A stretch of DNA of 64,000 nt from Lineus longissimus (taxonomy: Eukaryota; Nemertea; Pilidiophora; Heteronemertea; Lineidae). Location of the stretch: the NCBI RefSeq assembly GCF_910592395.1, contig NC_088308.1:14525001-14589000 (forward strand). Direction: 5' to 3'. A program made the translations under genes and the position numbers. This document shows positions 22,351 to 34,337 of the stretch, piece after piece (position 1 is the first letter of the stretch; each line of letters starts with the position of its first letter). The notes under the pieces are model-generated. The model worked only from the letters and a program-made list of their open reading frames with translations, was not told the origin of the DNA and ran no database searches.

Positions 22351-24060
22351 TGAATAAGTGAAAATTGAAATCAGACAAGCTGAACACAAAACCATGGACA
22401 ACAGCAATAACAACAAAACAAACACAACATTGATCATTCACACTTCCAGCACTCACTACCGCCCCCAGAGACCCCCCACACCCTCTCCCAAACCCATCAC
22501 ACAGCACACACACAATCATACTTAAACTATAAGTACCCTCCATCCGGTATTAAAAGACATCCTAGAATCTACAGTAGCAATGGCGGACAAGGCTTGCGGC
22601 ATGTGTAATGATAAAGGTTGTGCAAATGATAATTCCAAAGTATCCAAAGCGGCGTACCATGATATGCATGCTTGATGCCTTTAAGGAATGAGAATAACTT
22701 GCTCTCTATCACCTCATCCTATTCTGCTCTGTGAATTTGTTAACAGCAAAGTGTTTGAAAATCGCATTTCTCCTACATTCAGTGGTGATGAATGTGAATG
22801 CTTACAGTGCAAACAGTGCCAACAGTAATTGTGCTCATCTGGGGAAACAAACGACAGTAGATGAGTGGATGGACAAATGGTTCCTAACTATCTTACAGAT
22901 ATTTTAAATTATCTCGTCAACCCTTTAAGGGATTCCAAGTTTGAGGAGATAGGGCGAGTACTTTTTTAAAATTTTTTGAAAAAGTGGTATTTTCAGGAAA
23001 AGTGCTACACTTTTCAGATTAATGCGCTAAGGGGCTACAGGCTGTAGCTAGAGTTTTGTGTATCCAATATGTCGCCATGCAGTATTATACACTGAATTTT
23101 CCAAGTGCGCATTTGTTTGGGCTCTGGTTTGTCTTTGCAAAAAGGTCCATTGACCCATGTATGTCAGCTGAGTGTCAGGCTCTTGGGCCTCTTGTTGCTG
23201 GCAGATACAAGTGCATCTCTAATAAGCACAGTTATACTGGTGATCACAATGGCCTCTGGTCATTTCATTTTGCCAGAAGTATGAACTCCACTGCCAATAA
23301 TCCCAATCCCCAGGCTATTCTGGCCGTTTGAACCTGGTTCACCATCTCAATGAGATTTGCAAAAAACACGTTTCAGTTGTGGGAGTGAGACCCTAGTATT
23401 TTATAAACAAAGAACCAAAATATCTCACCCGAAAACTTGGGTTAGCCTTGTGTTTCAAATCAGAGAGGTATAGTGAAACGCCCTGATCAAATGCACTGAA
23501 AATAGAAAGAAAAATAAAGTATAAAAATAGTCGGACGCCAACGAATCTACTACACGATGTTCAAAGACAATCTGAAATGTTCACAAAAAAAACCATAAGA
23601 AAGCCAGAAAATTCTCCGATGAATCACTCCAAAAAGACACCAAAAACACTCTTTTAGATGGAGAAATTCAAAACTGCTAAAGGGATTTTAAAGAGTTTAA
23701 TGGGTATTCAGCATTTCGTAAACTTCATTTCACCACTTCGCATTCTAACGCCAACTGCCACACTGCCCCAAGGCGCGTGTATCTCCGATTACCAACCAGA
23801 TTGATCCCCTCAGTGTGGAGTCATGTGACCCAAGCTTTTGTTAAAATCAACATTTTATTGGCTGATCTGGCCGTCGACAAGGTCGGCTATTGTCAGAGTA
23901 ATTATTACCATAACGTTTGCTTAAACCTGATTGTCCAAGGAACAACAGCACAAATGAAGAATGATCCATTCAATATATAGGGGATTAAACTCTGATGGGC
24001 AGGGTATGATCACTTTTCATTGGGACGTATATATTTTGTACATCGTACATTCGCAAAGCA
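22351..24060. other. No clear gene; possible isolated first exon
   Basis: A short open frame at 22580-22675 starts in a good context (GCAATGG) and reads MADKACGMCNDKGCANDNSK, 31 residues with four cysteines, then stops. It could be a first exon or chance. The rest shows no feature apart from an element end at 23164-23196. Confidence 0.3.
23164..23196 (+). mobile_element. 3' end of Helentron-like element (CTTGTT type)
   Basis: TCAGCTGAGTGTC, then the hairpin AGGCTC-TT-GGGCCT and the tail CTTGTT. It matches the 3' end of the element at 54597-57098 and the end at 60632-60665. The 5' part is not recognisable, so this is a truncated copy. Confidence 0.55.
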
Positions 24061-24407
24061 AACGCCCTAGAGAGCCTATACAGTCCATTTCGTCACCCTT
24101 CCTCCGACGACAGGACGAGGCCTTTCCACTGCGTTAGGAGTGTTGGCAAGTGAGGAATTCGAGGGGGGGGGGGCATCTCAAAAGCCATAAGAGTGACTAT
24201 TTATGATATCAAGAATTCATTAAGACTATGAGTACAGACGGTTCTACTAAGGCCGTGACCGTCAATAGCACAGAGAGAATTTTGTTCCCAGGAATTTTCA
24301 GCTACACCGTATTACACTCCGGAAGCATTGAACCGGCCTGGTCCTGTCATCGCCGGTACATAAGGAGATCCAATTAGGATGACGCAATGAACTGAACGAG
24401 AGGCGAA

Positions 24408-24692
24408 TTTTTTTCCTGACCCTTTCAGCAAAGCATTGTGTACTTTCGGCCAATCAGAATTCGACAAGTCTGTGAGGTCAGTTGAACTTAAGAAGATTTC
24501 CACTTGTTTACATTAAGATTTGTTTTGAAATGATAGTGAAAGGGTTAAATGTTTTAAATACTGAAGCTTGTCAAGTGCATTTGGTGTATACTAGTACATG
24601 TATATCCTGCAAAATCCCCCCCGTCAGATATGTAAACAAAGGCACGTGTGAAAGATACCTATATAAGGACAGTGATGTCACTCGAAATCTGT
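24408..24692 (+). mobile_element. Palindromic MITE, copy 2
   Basis: Matches the reverse complement of 8962-9594 but lacks the inner ~280 bp and the far terminal repeat. It runs from TTTTTTCCTGACC through GAAAGGGTTAAATGTTTTAA to GTGATGTCACTC. Confidence 0.75.
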
Positions 24693-25441
24693 AGGCCATG
24701 GGACGAGTGTGAAAAATGTGAAGTTCCGTTTGACAAATTAGCGGACAAATTGAAAACAGTCGTTTTTGGGTAATATGGGGGTGCTGATTTAAAAAATCAA
24801 TTTTTCTCCCGCGTAAAGTTGCACATTAAGTCAGAAATGAGACCCTTAATAGGGCCTAATGGTCCCAAAGTAGGGGTCAAAAAGTTGATGTCATCGAAAC
24901 ATGTCAACATGGGTATCAAAATGAAGGTCTATGGGGGTACTTTAACATTGCATAGTTTTTGGCCCCCTTAACGAACCGTGGGACCCCCCAGGGAGGGTCA
25001 AAAAGGGCAAAAGTGGAAACTTTGACCCTGTCCCACGATCTTCCTATTTTTGCGGATATAACCACCCATAGATCTGGAGTTGCGACAAGCTCGCCCCAGT
25101 GCCGCAATTAAAAATATCAGTGCGCGTGACGTCATGCATAGATTATACAAATCAGTAAACCTCCCTCATCTAGTTTTTTCGGATTTCACCCAAATCGCCC
25201 TTTTAACGTCCCATGCACACATCCACTGTATTGCTGACATGTCCAATAAAAAGATTATCAGAACGGAGTCCAAAAAGAGAAAAGTGGCTGCTTTCCTCGA
25301 AGTGGGGAATGCAAATGAAAAAGATAGGGAATCTTTAAGATTTAAGGTAGGTGGGGCCAGTGGTCGGCTTGCATTTAGGGATGAGGCTAGATCTATCAGG
25401 AGTGACTCAGTCACAGTCACGCGACTTGGGTACTTGGAATA
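24693..25441. other. No gene seen
   Basis: Open frames exist on both strands of 24916-25442 but they overlap each other and show no family motif. Confidence 0.4.
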
Positions 25442-27499
25442 GGGTGTTCAGGTCAAAATAAACCATTACATATACAATTATTATTGCAGGCTATATTTCA
25501 AGTATCAGCTATTATAAGCATTATGGCTTTTACAGAATGGAAAAATTCCTGTTCAGTCCAAAGTTATAGGCATTTAAACTTCGCAAGATTGGGAAATTTT
25601 GACCAAGGGCTCCATAGGGAAAATGCCTTACAGGGTCAAAGGTCAAATGGCATCCAACATGGCTGCCGGGGTGAGAAAATGATCAGTATTTTAGCTGTAG
25701 AAATCTTATTTATGAATATTTTTCAGCAAAATTTATAGAACGGAGTCATATTATGATGTCCGTCCTAACAAATCCGAAATGGCCGCCAAAATCCAAGATG
25801 GCTACCAATAAACCAAGATGGCCACCAAAACTATGTAACTTGGCAACCTTTTCTGCAGCTCCGACTCCCATTGCAAGCCAAAGGAGTAGTAAAACTTGAT
25901 AATTACGGATATTCGGGTTGGAATTCAATATGGCGGCATTCCAAGATGGCCGCCAAGGACAAATATTGAAATATGGCTGCTAGTAATAAGGATGTTGGCA
26001 GATATCATTTCAGTTTCTTAAACTAAGACACTGGTATGATATGCAGCTTGAGGTCAGTCTATTTTTATCCACTTTGATGCAACCGCCATCAGGCAGCCAT
26101 GTTGAAACCAAGATGGCCAACATATTGAAACCAAAATGGCCGTCAAACTCTGCCAACACCATTAATATTCGAACCAGGCTTGTAATATATCAAAATGATC
26201 GGATGAGAGTAAGGACGCCAGTCGACTGTTTGAAATGTGGCTATTAACAGACACAGAAAGACTAGAAGCGTTATAAATCAAGTTCATACATTATTATTCA
26301 ACTCATTTGCAAATTACAGATGAAAGTAACGGATAATACGCCTCAAGTACCATCGAATGTATTCGCTGCTTGACAACCACAATCCCTCATTGTGCTGAAT
26401 CTGCCTCAATTCTCTTCATCCAGCCAGATATGAAAATAAAGAATAATACCTAAAAATAAAGAATAATACCTCAAAATAAAGAATAATATCTTAGTCGGTA
26501 TCGGTACTTTCAATTATATCATTTATGTCAATGAGACATCTCCCCCCAAGGCTTTATTGGTTCAGAGTTACAGATGGTGCTATAGTTCACACAGCTATAG
26601 CCAAACATGGCCTGGTCACTCACAGAACACTGTCACACTGTCACTAAAACCATGCAATGCTGAATGCATGAACCAGGAAATGAAAAGAAAAACATTGATA
26701 TTTTCACCAAACTACCCAACAAAACCTTTAAATACAGAGCATTCGAGTCTCAGGACTGTAAAGAACAACATTAGTCAACTGTCACGAGATAGCAAGAATG
26801 AAAACATTGTCAAAATATACAATAAACCTACCCAAACTGACTGAAATCAGCTGATTTTCTAATGCTAATTTAATTGGAAAAGTGCCCGGATGTTACGAAA
26901 ATTGGGCATGCGCCACCATTGGCCAAGTTGGAACTACAAAATAAATCATAAACTCTTGTTTCCGCTGGCGATGTCAAATTATTTTCATCAAAACAGAGGT
27001 TTATACTTACAATTACCACTAAATCCGTTTAATTATCATTTCTATGAGATTTCAGAAGGGATAATTAGGTGTTGTTTAGGAGTGTCAAATCTTGAAACAG
27101 CAAGAGTTTCAGCAGTAGAGTTCATTTCCGGATAGATAATTTACATAGGTCATATGCCCTTTTGCGGAAAAGGCGCCAAAGATTTGACGAGCAAGTGACA
27201 GTTGGCCACGCCCCCGTGCCGTCCTCATTAGCATAACGTTATGGCGGACGTGATGATCGCCACGGCGGCCCAAGTTGTGCGTAATTTCTAATTTCTCCCC
27301 AAATACTCGATGAATTTTATTGAAATTTGAGACAATGAAAGATTAGATACCTGTTTACCTTGGGTCTTCCTGGTTTCTTTTTACATCATCGATAAGACAC
27401 CCAAATTAACCGAGGTGTGAAAAGTTTTTTTCGTCATTTTCTGTGCGTGACGCGAAAATGCGCTTACGGAACGTCGAAAGTCACGTGACCTGAACACCC
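25442..27499. mobile_element. TA-flanked TIR element, 2058 bp
   Basis: Starts GGGTGTTCAGGTCA (25442-25455) and ends TGACCTGAACACCC (27486-27499), a perfect 14 bp inverted repeat, with TA on each side (25440-25441 and 27500-27501). The interior holds many AAGATGGCCGCC-like words (25775-26140), a short tandem repeat (26432-26490) and no recognisable transposase. The ends match no superfamily I can name with confidence. Confidence 0.55.
26432..26490 (+). repeat. Short tandem repeat, ~20-bp unit
   Basis: Three copies of AAAATAAAGAATAATACC with small changes. Confidence 0.75.
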
Positions 27500-27660
27500 T
27501 ACAACTTGGAACAGCTGGGGTTTGCTGGCTGTTCCTTGGGGGAAATACCCTACCTTATTTGACGTCAGCATAGTGGTTGGGACGTAGTTTTCCCAGTTAA
27601 AAGTAATGTTTTGCGGCTTGGTTACAAAGGCTTACTCGATTCCCTGCAATCTCGATAACG
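27500..27660 (+). repeat. Dispersed repeat, copy 1
   Basis: Matches about 32405-32555: GGGGTTTGCTGG...GGAAATACCCTACC, TGACGTCA, AGTGGTT, AGTAATGTTTTGCG, CTTGGTTACAAA. A TGACGTCA-like CRE core is kept in both copies (TGACGTCAGC and TGACGTCACC). Confidence 0.6.
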
Positions 27661-27889
27661 CGCAATGACGGAATGAATCTTGTCCCCCAATCACGATATT
27701 AACGCTAAATAAGTCGAAAGTGTCAAAAATGTCGCGAATAATGGTGGTGATAAAGTGGGAGAAATTACTCGTCTGGAGCATTCATTTCTGTGTTGCCCAT
27801 GGTCTGACCGCCGGTCGGTCTGGGGCTGGGCATTGTGGGATTGTAACGGAAGGAGGGTTATGTTTGTCATTAATATTTATATGTTAAGA

Positions 27890-28085
27890 GCAAGCTCTAG
27901 TGAACTCACACAACTGTGTGACATGGGGGAGCCCCTCAAACCCCCGTCCTTCTGACATATTTAGCCAGTACATTGGGGGATGAGTCCCCCAAACCCCCTC
28001 CCCGTTCTCTGAAAGTGACAGGTTTTAGTGAGTACATTGGGGGGAAGGCCCCCCCTACCCCCCCCCCCCCCCGCATTGGACTCTA
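27890..28085 (+). repeat. G/C-run dispersed repeat, copy 3
   Basis: AGCTCTAGTGAACTCACACA, GACATGGGGGAGCCCC, CCGTCCTTCTGACAT, GTACATTGGGGGATGAGTCC and long C runs, in the order seen at 1430-1645. Confidence 0.7.
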
Positions 28086-29504
28086 AAAATAGAATTCCTT
28101 GGAGACGCTGAACAATAAGGCCCCATAAAGAAATAGTCCCGCCCCGGTAGCTGTCTCATATCTGCGAACAGAAGCAGCTCTTTGTGGTGAAATAATAATT
28201 GAATTTTCCACCTGCTAGCCTAGATATTTGTGTATGTTTCTTCACCAGTTAGTTAATAACGAATTTTTGTAGCTGATATATTCTTAATTGTTTTAACGCG
28301 TTTTTTTGGATTCGTTTGGTGCCAAAATCAAGAATGGCAAATTTACGATCTTGGCACTAGAGGCGCTGGTGTCGTTCTGGAACGGTAGATGCTGAATCGG
28401 ATAGCCAGGCGGTACGGGAACTCCTGCACTCTGACCACGTGACCTACATCATTACTTCACAGTTCCGGCACTGGGCACTGGGTCGAGTTTGGCAGTTACT
28501 AGAAATCATGTGACTGGATCTGGATTTTGTCGTGTCAAAACTGACTTTTTTGAAGTAAAGTACGTAAATCGAGAAGAAGAGGACGTTTGCTTTGTCTGCA
28601 ATGAAATGTCACAACTGTCTCCGTCGACGTTGTCCTGTATGTCCTAGCAGACGATTTTTAAATACATGATGTCCAACACCCGCACTTCAGTGGCGCCGGT
28701 GTGATTAAATCTACTTGTACGAATGGTCAATGGCTCATGACGTCATGAAATAATTGCGTCACGAGGAAGGAAACAATGGGAATCACGTCCGACGTGGTAA
28801 CTGTGGTTGCGGTGTGTCGTGAATGCAGGATCGGCCAACGCGCGGCCCGTATGGAATGCGACAAACTGTACCGGAACCAGAATTGTCATGGGTCTGCACA
28901 AATTTTTTCAGATTCGATGGACATGATGGATATATGAATTTTGTTTACACTTTATACATACGTAACCATTACACTCACTACATTGTGTGAGTTAATAATG
29001 ATTATGAACTACAGGGTGGATATTAATTATTATTTAATATTTTTTTCAGCGTAATCACTTTAAAAGGAATGGAATTCAATGGTTACAATAAGTAGACGTA
29101 AAATCATATCCTTCAATTGCACTGCTGAATTTACATTACATCTGGTTAGCTTGTTTACTTTCTCACATGTCGACACCCATCGCTACGACACTAGGAAACA
29201 AGCAACGCGCAGACTAAGAAGAATAGAATTTATCAGACAAGGCTAGGCCTACTCAAACAATGACACATTTTTATGGTGGCCGAGTCATAATATAGCTTCC
29301 CAAGGCACTAAACATTTCTAAACCCTTCCCAAGTTCATGCCACGTATACCCGGAAGAAATAATTTTCTGACACACAAGCTGCCACCATGAGAAAGACAAT
29401 TAAATGTACTTCGCCAATGCGCCATTGCACCTTTGCGCCATTGCGTTTGCGGGGAATCGAGTAAACTGGTACAAAAACTACAATAACTTTGGCAATGTAA
29501 GTCT
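28086..29504. other. No gene seen
   Basis: No supported coding or repeat feature. Confidence 0.45.
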
Positions 29505-29745
29505 TAACTCAACGTGACAAAAAGCATTCTTTTCTGCAAGATCTACTCTACCCGAAATATATCAATAGGTACTGTGTAAAAAAGAATCAAATTGTAAACA
29601 CTCTGCTGACTTCACCCCTATTTTGGCGTTCATAAATGCCAATATTAGTCTAGAAAATAAAATTGGAACAACATGAAACAATTTTTGGAGTCTCCATATT
29701 TTTGGGGTAAGTTATGTGAATAGAGGTAACTGGATTTTTTTAAAG
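29505..29745 (+). repeat. Old duplicated segment, left part, copy 1
   Basis: Matches 43726-43992: AACTCAACGTGACA, AGCATTCTTTTCTGCAAGAT, CCCCTATTTTGGC, AATTGGAACAACATGAAACA. The right part of the same segment matches at 31997-32225 versus 45040-45285. The spacing differs because each copy received different insertions or deletions. Confidence 0.75.
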
Positions 29746-29755
29746 CCCCAAATTA

Positions 29756-29928
29756 CAGCGGAACCTCCCTTAGCGGATACCTTTCTATTAATGACACCCT
29801 CTTTATTAAGGAAAGTGCATTTTGTCCCAAAGTGGTTGTTTCCATTGAAATGAACCTCTGTAATCAGGACACCTCTCTGTCCAGCACTTGTCAGTCCCAA
29901 GGGTGTCCTTAATAGAGATGTTCTACTG
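29756..29928 (+). mobile_element. Pogo/Tigger-like MITE
   Basis: Left end TA-CAGCGGAACCTCCCTTA, right end CCTTAATAGAGATGTTCTAC-TG, forming imperfect inverted repeats around ATCAGGACACCTCTCTGTCC. The CAG start and TA flank fit pogo/Tigger of the Tc1/mariner superfamily. No transposase. Confidence 0.7.
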
Positions 29929-30464
29929 TGAGTGTTTTGCTGTATAACACTGTTTATTGGTTTCTATGGTAACCGGCCACTAAAAAACATTAAAGACCTT
30001 TTACAAAAATATTGTATCAACTTGAAGAGGAGATAGTACCCTTGATCACAAAAGTCGAAATACATCAATTGGTCATGTTTTTAAAATAAATCTACATGAC
30101 TTTCAATGATTTGTATCAATCTCAAAGGTTTCATTAAAATTGACGTATCAAAAAGTCGGTGTTGACTGTTTGTGATGGAAACAAAAGATAAGTCGTTTTT
30201 TTTGCCTAGTTATTTAGTTCGTCGGTCTCCATTATGGACCATGGTTTCGGTTTTTGCATTTTACCACTTTAAATTAGTGAGAAAAAAAATTCTTCAAAAA
30301 ACGAGATTTATGTCATTTCTGGACCTGTGTGAATAACCCCTAAATGATAACTAATAACTTTCTTTAATAATTACAAAGCTATGAATCCCATATATTGATG
30401 GGTAATGGAAGAGTACTGGTGCTTTACAGGGAAAAAAATATAGGGATTCCTAAGCATGCTCTTT

Positions 30465-31600
30465 GGCTCACCTGTGAGCCTTTACAGTGACGCAGTGGCC
30501 GTCGTCCGTCAGCCGTCGTTAGACATGGGTTGCACGTTTCGTTGAACTCCAACTTGGTACGGATGTATCCCTTGGTGACCATTACTCAGAGACCAAATCG
30601 CGACCTCATAATTATGATTCACGGTTTGGCCACCAGGGGGCCAAGCGTCAAAAGTGAAAACATGCGTTTTCTCCCTTTATACTGGTCCGAAAAATTTGAA
30701 AAAATATGGTAGGTACTTCTAGCAATGCTTCATCACATATCCTCCGGGTTTTTGATATGACTTGCTTTTCAAGGTCACAGAGGTCAAAGTCTGAGACTGA
30801 ATCGCGACCTCATATGATTCAAGGTTTGGCCACCAGGGGGCCAAACGTCAAAAGTGAAAACATGCGTTTTCTCCCATAATACTGGTCCGAAAAATTTGGC
30901 AGGTACTTCTAGCAATGCTTAAAACTAATCTTCCGGGTTTTTGATTTGACTTACTTTTCAAGGTCACAGAGGTCAACGTCTGTCGGCGGCACTGCCGTTA
31001 AACATTGGCGGCACGTTTTGTAACTGCTTTAGTCAGAGATCTCAAATTTAGTATAAATGTACCCCCTTGTGACCGCTTTTATGAGACCGAATCATGTTGT
31101 CATATGTTTCACATTTGGCCACTAAGGGGCCAAACGTCAAAAGTGAAAATATGCGATTGCTCCCTTATAACTGGTCTGAAAAATTTGAAAAAAAAAGTTT
31201 TACTTCTAGCAATGGTGCATCATATATCCACCGCATTATTTTTCCGACCTACTTTTCAAGGCCACAGGATCAAGGTCGACTGGCGGCACTGCCGTTAGAG
31301 AACGGTGGTGTATTTAGTAACCACTTTAGCCAGCGATCTCAAATTTGGTACAAATGTACCCCTGGGTGACCCCTACTCAGAGACCAAATCGTGACGTCAT
31401 ATGATTCACGGTTTGGCCATCAGGGGGCCAAACGTCAAAAGAAAATATGCCATTGTTCCCCTTACTGGTCCGAAAAGTTTTTTTCAAATATGGTAGGTAC
31501 TTCTAGTGAATGATGCATCATATATCGTCTGCAGTTTTTTTACCTACTTTTCAAGGTCCTTTGACACAGGTGAGCACATGGTCCCTTGACCATTTCATTA
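30465..31600 (+). mobile_element. Helentron-like non-autonomous element A
   Basis: 5' end after TTT is the perfect hairpin GGCTCAC-CT-GTGAGCC. The 3' end has CAGGTGAGCAC, the hairpin ATGGTC-CCTT-GACCAT and the tail TTCATTA. The interior has a short GTCCGTC microsatellite and monomers of about 200-300 bp with GGTTTTTGATTTGAC, TTTTCAAGGTCACAGAGGTC and TTGGCCACCAGGGGGCCAA. Subterminal inverted motifs, a microsatellite and a 3' hairpin with a T-rich tail fit HINE/Helentron-type elements. The class assignment is inference; no Rep/helicase is present. Confidence 0.65.
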
Positions 31601-31996
31601 AAAATTATACAAATGAGTACTTTAAAAAAAATTACCTCTTATAGCCCATAGCATGAAATGAGAGACCATCGTTGCTGATTTTCTAATTTCCCCACTGTCT
31701 GAGAATTAAAAAAAATACTTGGAGCAATAGGTAATTTTTAAACTGATTTCGGCTAAATTTCAAAGTGGTTTATATCCTGTAATTCTTCAAATAGTTCAAC
31801 AATATTTCATACAGTTCATGATCTAGGTTAAGTGAACATATTCCCACTGCAGATTTTGTATTTTCATAAGTATCTTTGCAGCATGATGGCTTTATTCAGC
31901 CAAATTGTCCGTGGAAAACGTTTTTATAAGTTCATCCTTAGAAAATATTTTTTCAACCTATTTTTGACAAATCTATCATTGAAATAGATAGCAGAG

Positions 31997-32225
31997 GTAT
32001 CACTTTATGAGTTTCCAAAAGATGAGTAAATTGTACTTCCTCGAACTAGTCGAATTGTGAATTAGTAAGGGGGTAGTTGAGGCAATAATAATGCGCTAAT
32101 TAGGGTCGGCCTCACGATTAATCTCAATATAATCTGCTTTATCCAATCAATACCGTGTTTCTATACATTTTCGAGTTTGCATGGATATTCTTGATGTAAA
32201 ATGAAGTACTTGAATTGCTGTTAAT
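31997..32225 (+). repeat. Old duplicated segment, right part, copy 1
   Basis: Matches 45040-45285: CACTTTATGAGTNTCCAAAAG, GTGAATTAGTA, GGGGGTAGTTG, CAATAATAATGCGCT, GGCCTCACGATTAATCTCAA. Confidence 0.75.
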
Positions 32226-32404
32226 TAATACAGAGTATCCGTCTTGAGATTGGGCACAAGCCTACATGGAGGCTACCATATTGGCTCAAAGCGGGTCGGA
32301 CCCTTAGTCGCATCCTGATAGGCTTATATAGTGAAGTTGTGGCCCCCCCTGAATTTAGACAGGGGGGGGCACATCTTCAAGTTCTATCTCCCGACTAAGT
32401 TGAG

Positions 32405-32560
32405 GCAGAGGACAGCCGGGGTTCCCTGGGTTTTCCTCGGGAAATACCCTACCTATATGACGTCACCATAGTGGTTTATAGGACTTAGTTTGCCCGGTTG
32501 ATGTAATGTTTTGCGACTTGGTTACAAAAACTGCAATAACTTTGGCAATAGACCGTATGC
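32405..32560 (+). repeat. Dispersed repeat, copy 2
   Basis: Second copy of 27500-27660, including GGGAAATACCCTACC and GTAATGTTTTGCGACTTGGT. A C-run/G-run hairpin lies just upstream at 32342-32370. Confidence 0.6.
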
Positions 32561-34229
32561 GAAAATAAATTTCGGCCATCTTTTCACAGGCAGCGTAAGT
32601 TTACCATGACATTAAAGTCATGTTTTAAATCAAATCATCACCAAAAGCATTCGAAAATATCATGAACATTGGAAGGCATGGATGACTTCAAGTAAATTGC
32701 TTGAATAAGCTTGTATAATTTTACTTTTATGCCATGGTAAACAAACGTTGCCTGTGAAAAGCGGTGAAAAGGGTCGTTTCAAAATGGCCTAAAGGGACAA
32801 TATAGGCAGCAGCTAGGTAGGCAAGATAAAGTTAGATGAAGTTGCCAATAGAGGTCTCTCACATCTCACAGTACGTCGAAATGATTCATTCTTGTACGAC
32901 TACGAGGAATGTATTTAGTGCTGAATCTGACATGACCACTTGCGGCTAGGGCATCATCTTTCGTACTTCTATCAAAATATTTTTGGACTTGTATTAAATC
33001 TAAGAGTAACCAGACTAGTATTAAGGGAGCAAGTACGAGACTATCTGCTCATAATTTCCAATAGATCACACTGCATAACCCACTAGAAGCCCAGCCGAGT
33101 TCAAATCTACCACAACTGATAAGCCCTGATAAATACCATCTATCTAGTGCTCAGTGGGAGGCCTCATTTGTAATACAATCATTCATACATCCCGCCAGTA
33201 GTATTGGCCCTCCTTGGATGCCCTTAGTTACCAGTGTGCATCTTTAGGCAGGAAACGCTGCCCAGTAGAAACTTGTTCTCAGAAGGAATGCAAAGACAGT
33301 TGTAATTTATTCTGATTGACAGCCTGAGTTAAATCCCCATTGATTGGTTGAAATCAAACCAAAAGGGAGTATTTCCTTCCGTAAAGACTAATCTGACAAG
33401 TCTAATCGGAAAATGATCTTTGAAGTCACTTTCTCACAGCTTCCGCATGATTAAATAAAGGTTAGTGTATAGCTGAAGAAGTTTCTTTTGATGATGATAA
33501 CGTCTGATGCCGCGCTGACATGAGCGGACATTAGCCACATGGGGAGATACTTTCCTAGTAACCTGCCAGGCTCCGATTTAGTGGCGGCCATTAGCCAATC
33601 AGTAAACAAGCTCTCTTTGCGTTGAAGATGCATCCATCTGCACTGGCCACATACACATGCATGAGAATATTACCATGTGCTGCCGCTTGGTCTTCGGGCC
33701 CTGGGAACCTCGGGGGGAATTATGTTTCTTATCGGTGATGAATAATATTTGGAGTGGAGCATGACATAGAGGAATTATCATTACGTCTAAAAGTCAAATA
33801 AAGACATCCTGACAATATCAGGCAATTTCACTCCATACATACTTATTCAGAGAAGTCGTGTTGTAGGCCCTGTTTGCAAGAGGATGAATAAGGATGATCT
33901 GGGTCCAGAATAAGCAAAAGGGGTATAAAACTCCATTGTCACAAAGGCTATGAACAGGGAGTTTTTTCATTTCAACTCCAGGATGTGAATGGGCCTATCC
34001 CCACACCCATCCGCTATTGAACTGCCATTAAATGTCAGAGGTTAGGGATTTATGCCAGTTGTTATAGGCTATATACTCCTGCTGGTACCAAATAGGCCCA
34101 CTAAACCTTGCTCTACGACTAAACACTAGACACATTTTTTTTAAAAATTATTTAATTTGATCGAGGCGAAGCATAGGCCTACATGTATATATTTCTTTCT
34201 CTTCCGTGTCATCGTTCAGATTTTGTTTT
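32561..34229. other. No gene seen
   Basis: About 1.7 kb without a recognisable gene or terminal repeats. Confidence 0.45.
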
Positions 34230-34230
34230 T

Positions 34231-34281
34231 AGCTCACCTCTTAGCAGAGGTGAGCTTATCCCATACCGTGGCGTCCGTCGT

Positions 34282-34337
<56 letters not shown>

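Noticed and set aside
22283-22543. 86-codon minus-strand frame ending GRRRRSALIGSAGR
   Set aside because: Crosses a TTTCAG that resembles the array acceptor, so most of it is probably intron; composition is low complexity.
23056-23331. Open frame of 91 codons (AECQALGPLVAG)
   Set aside because: It is read through the 3' end of a Helentron-like element; the AECQALGPLV part is the hairpin and tail translated.
27241-27291. Possible first exon MADVMIATAAQVVRNF near a CACGCCC box
   Set aside because: Too short, no downstream exon found, and the bases lie inside the TA-flanked element.
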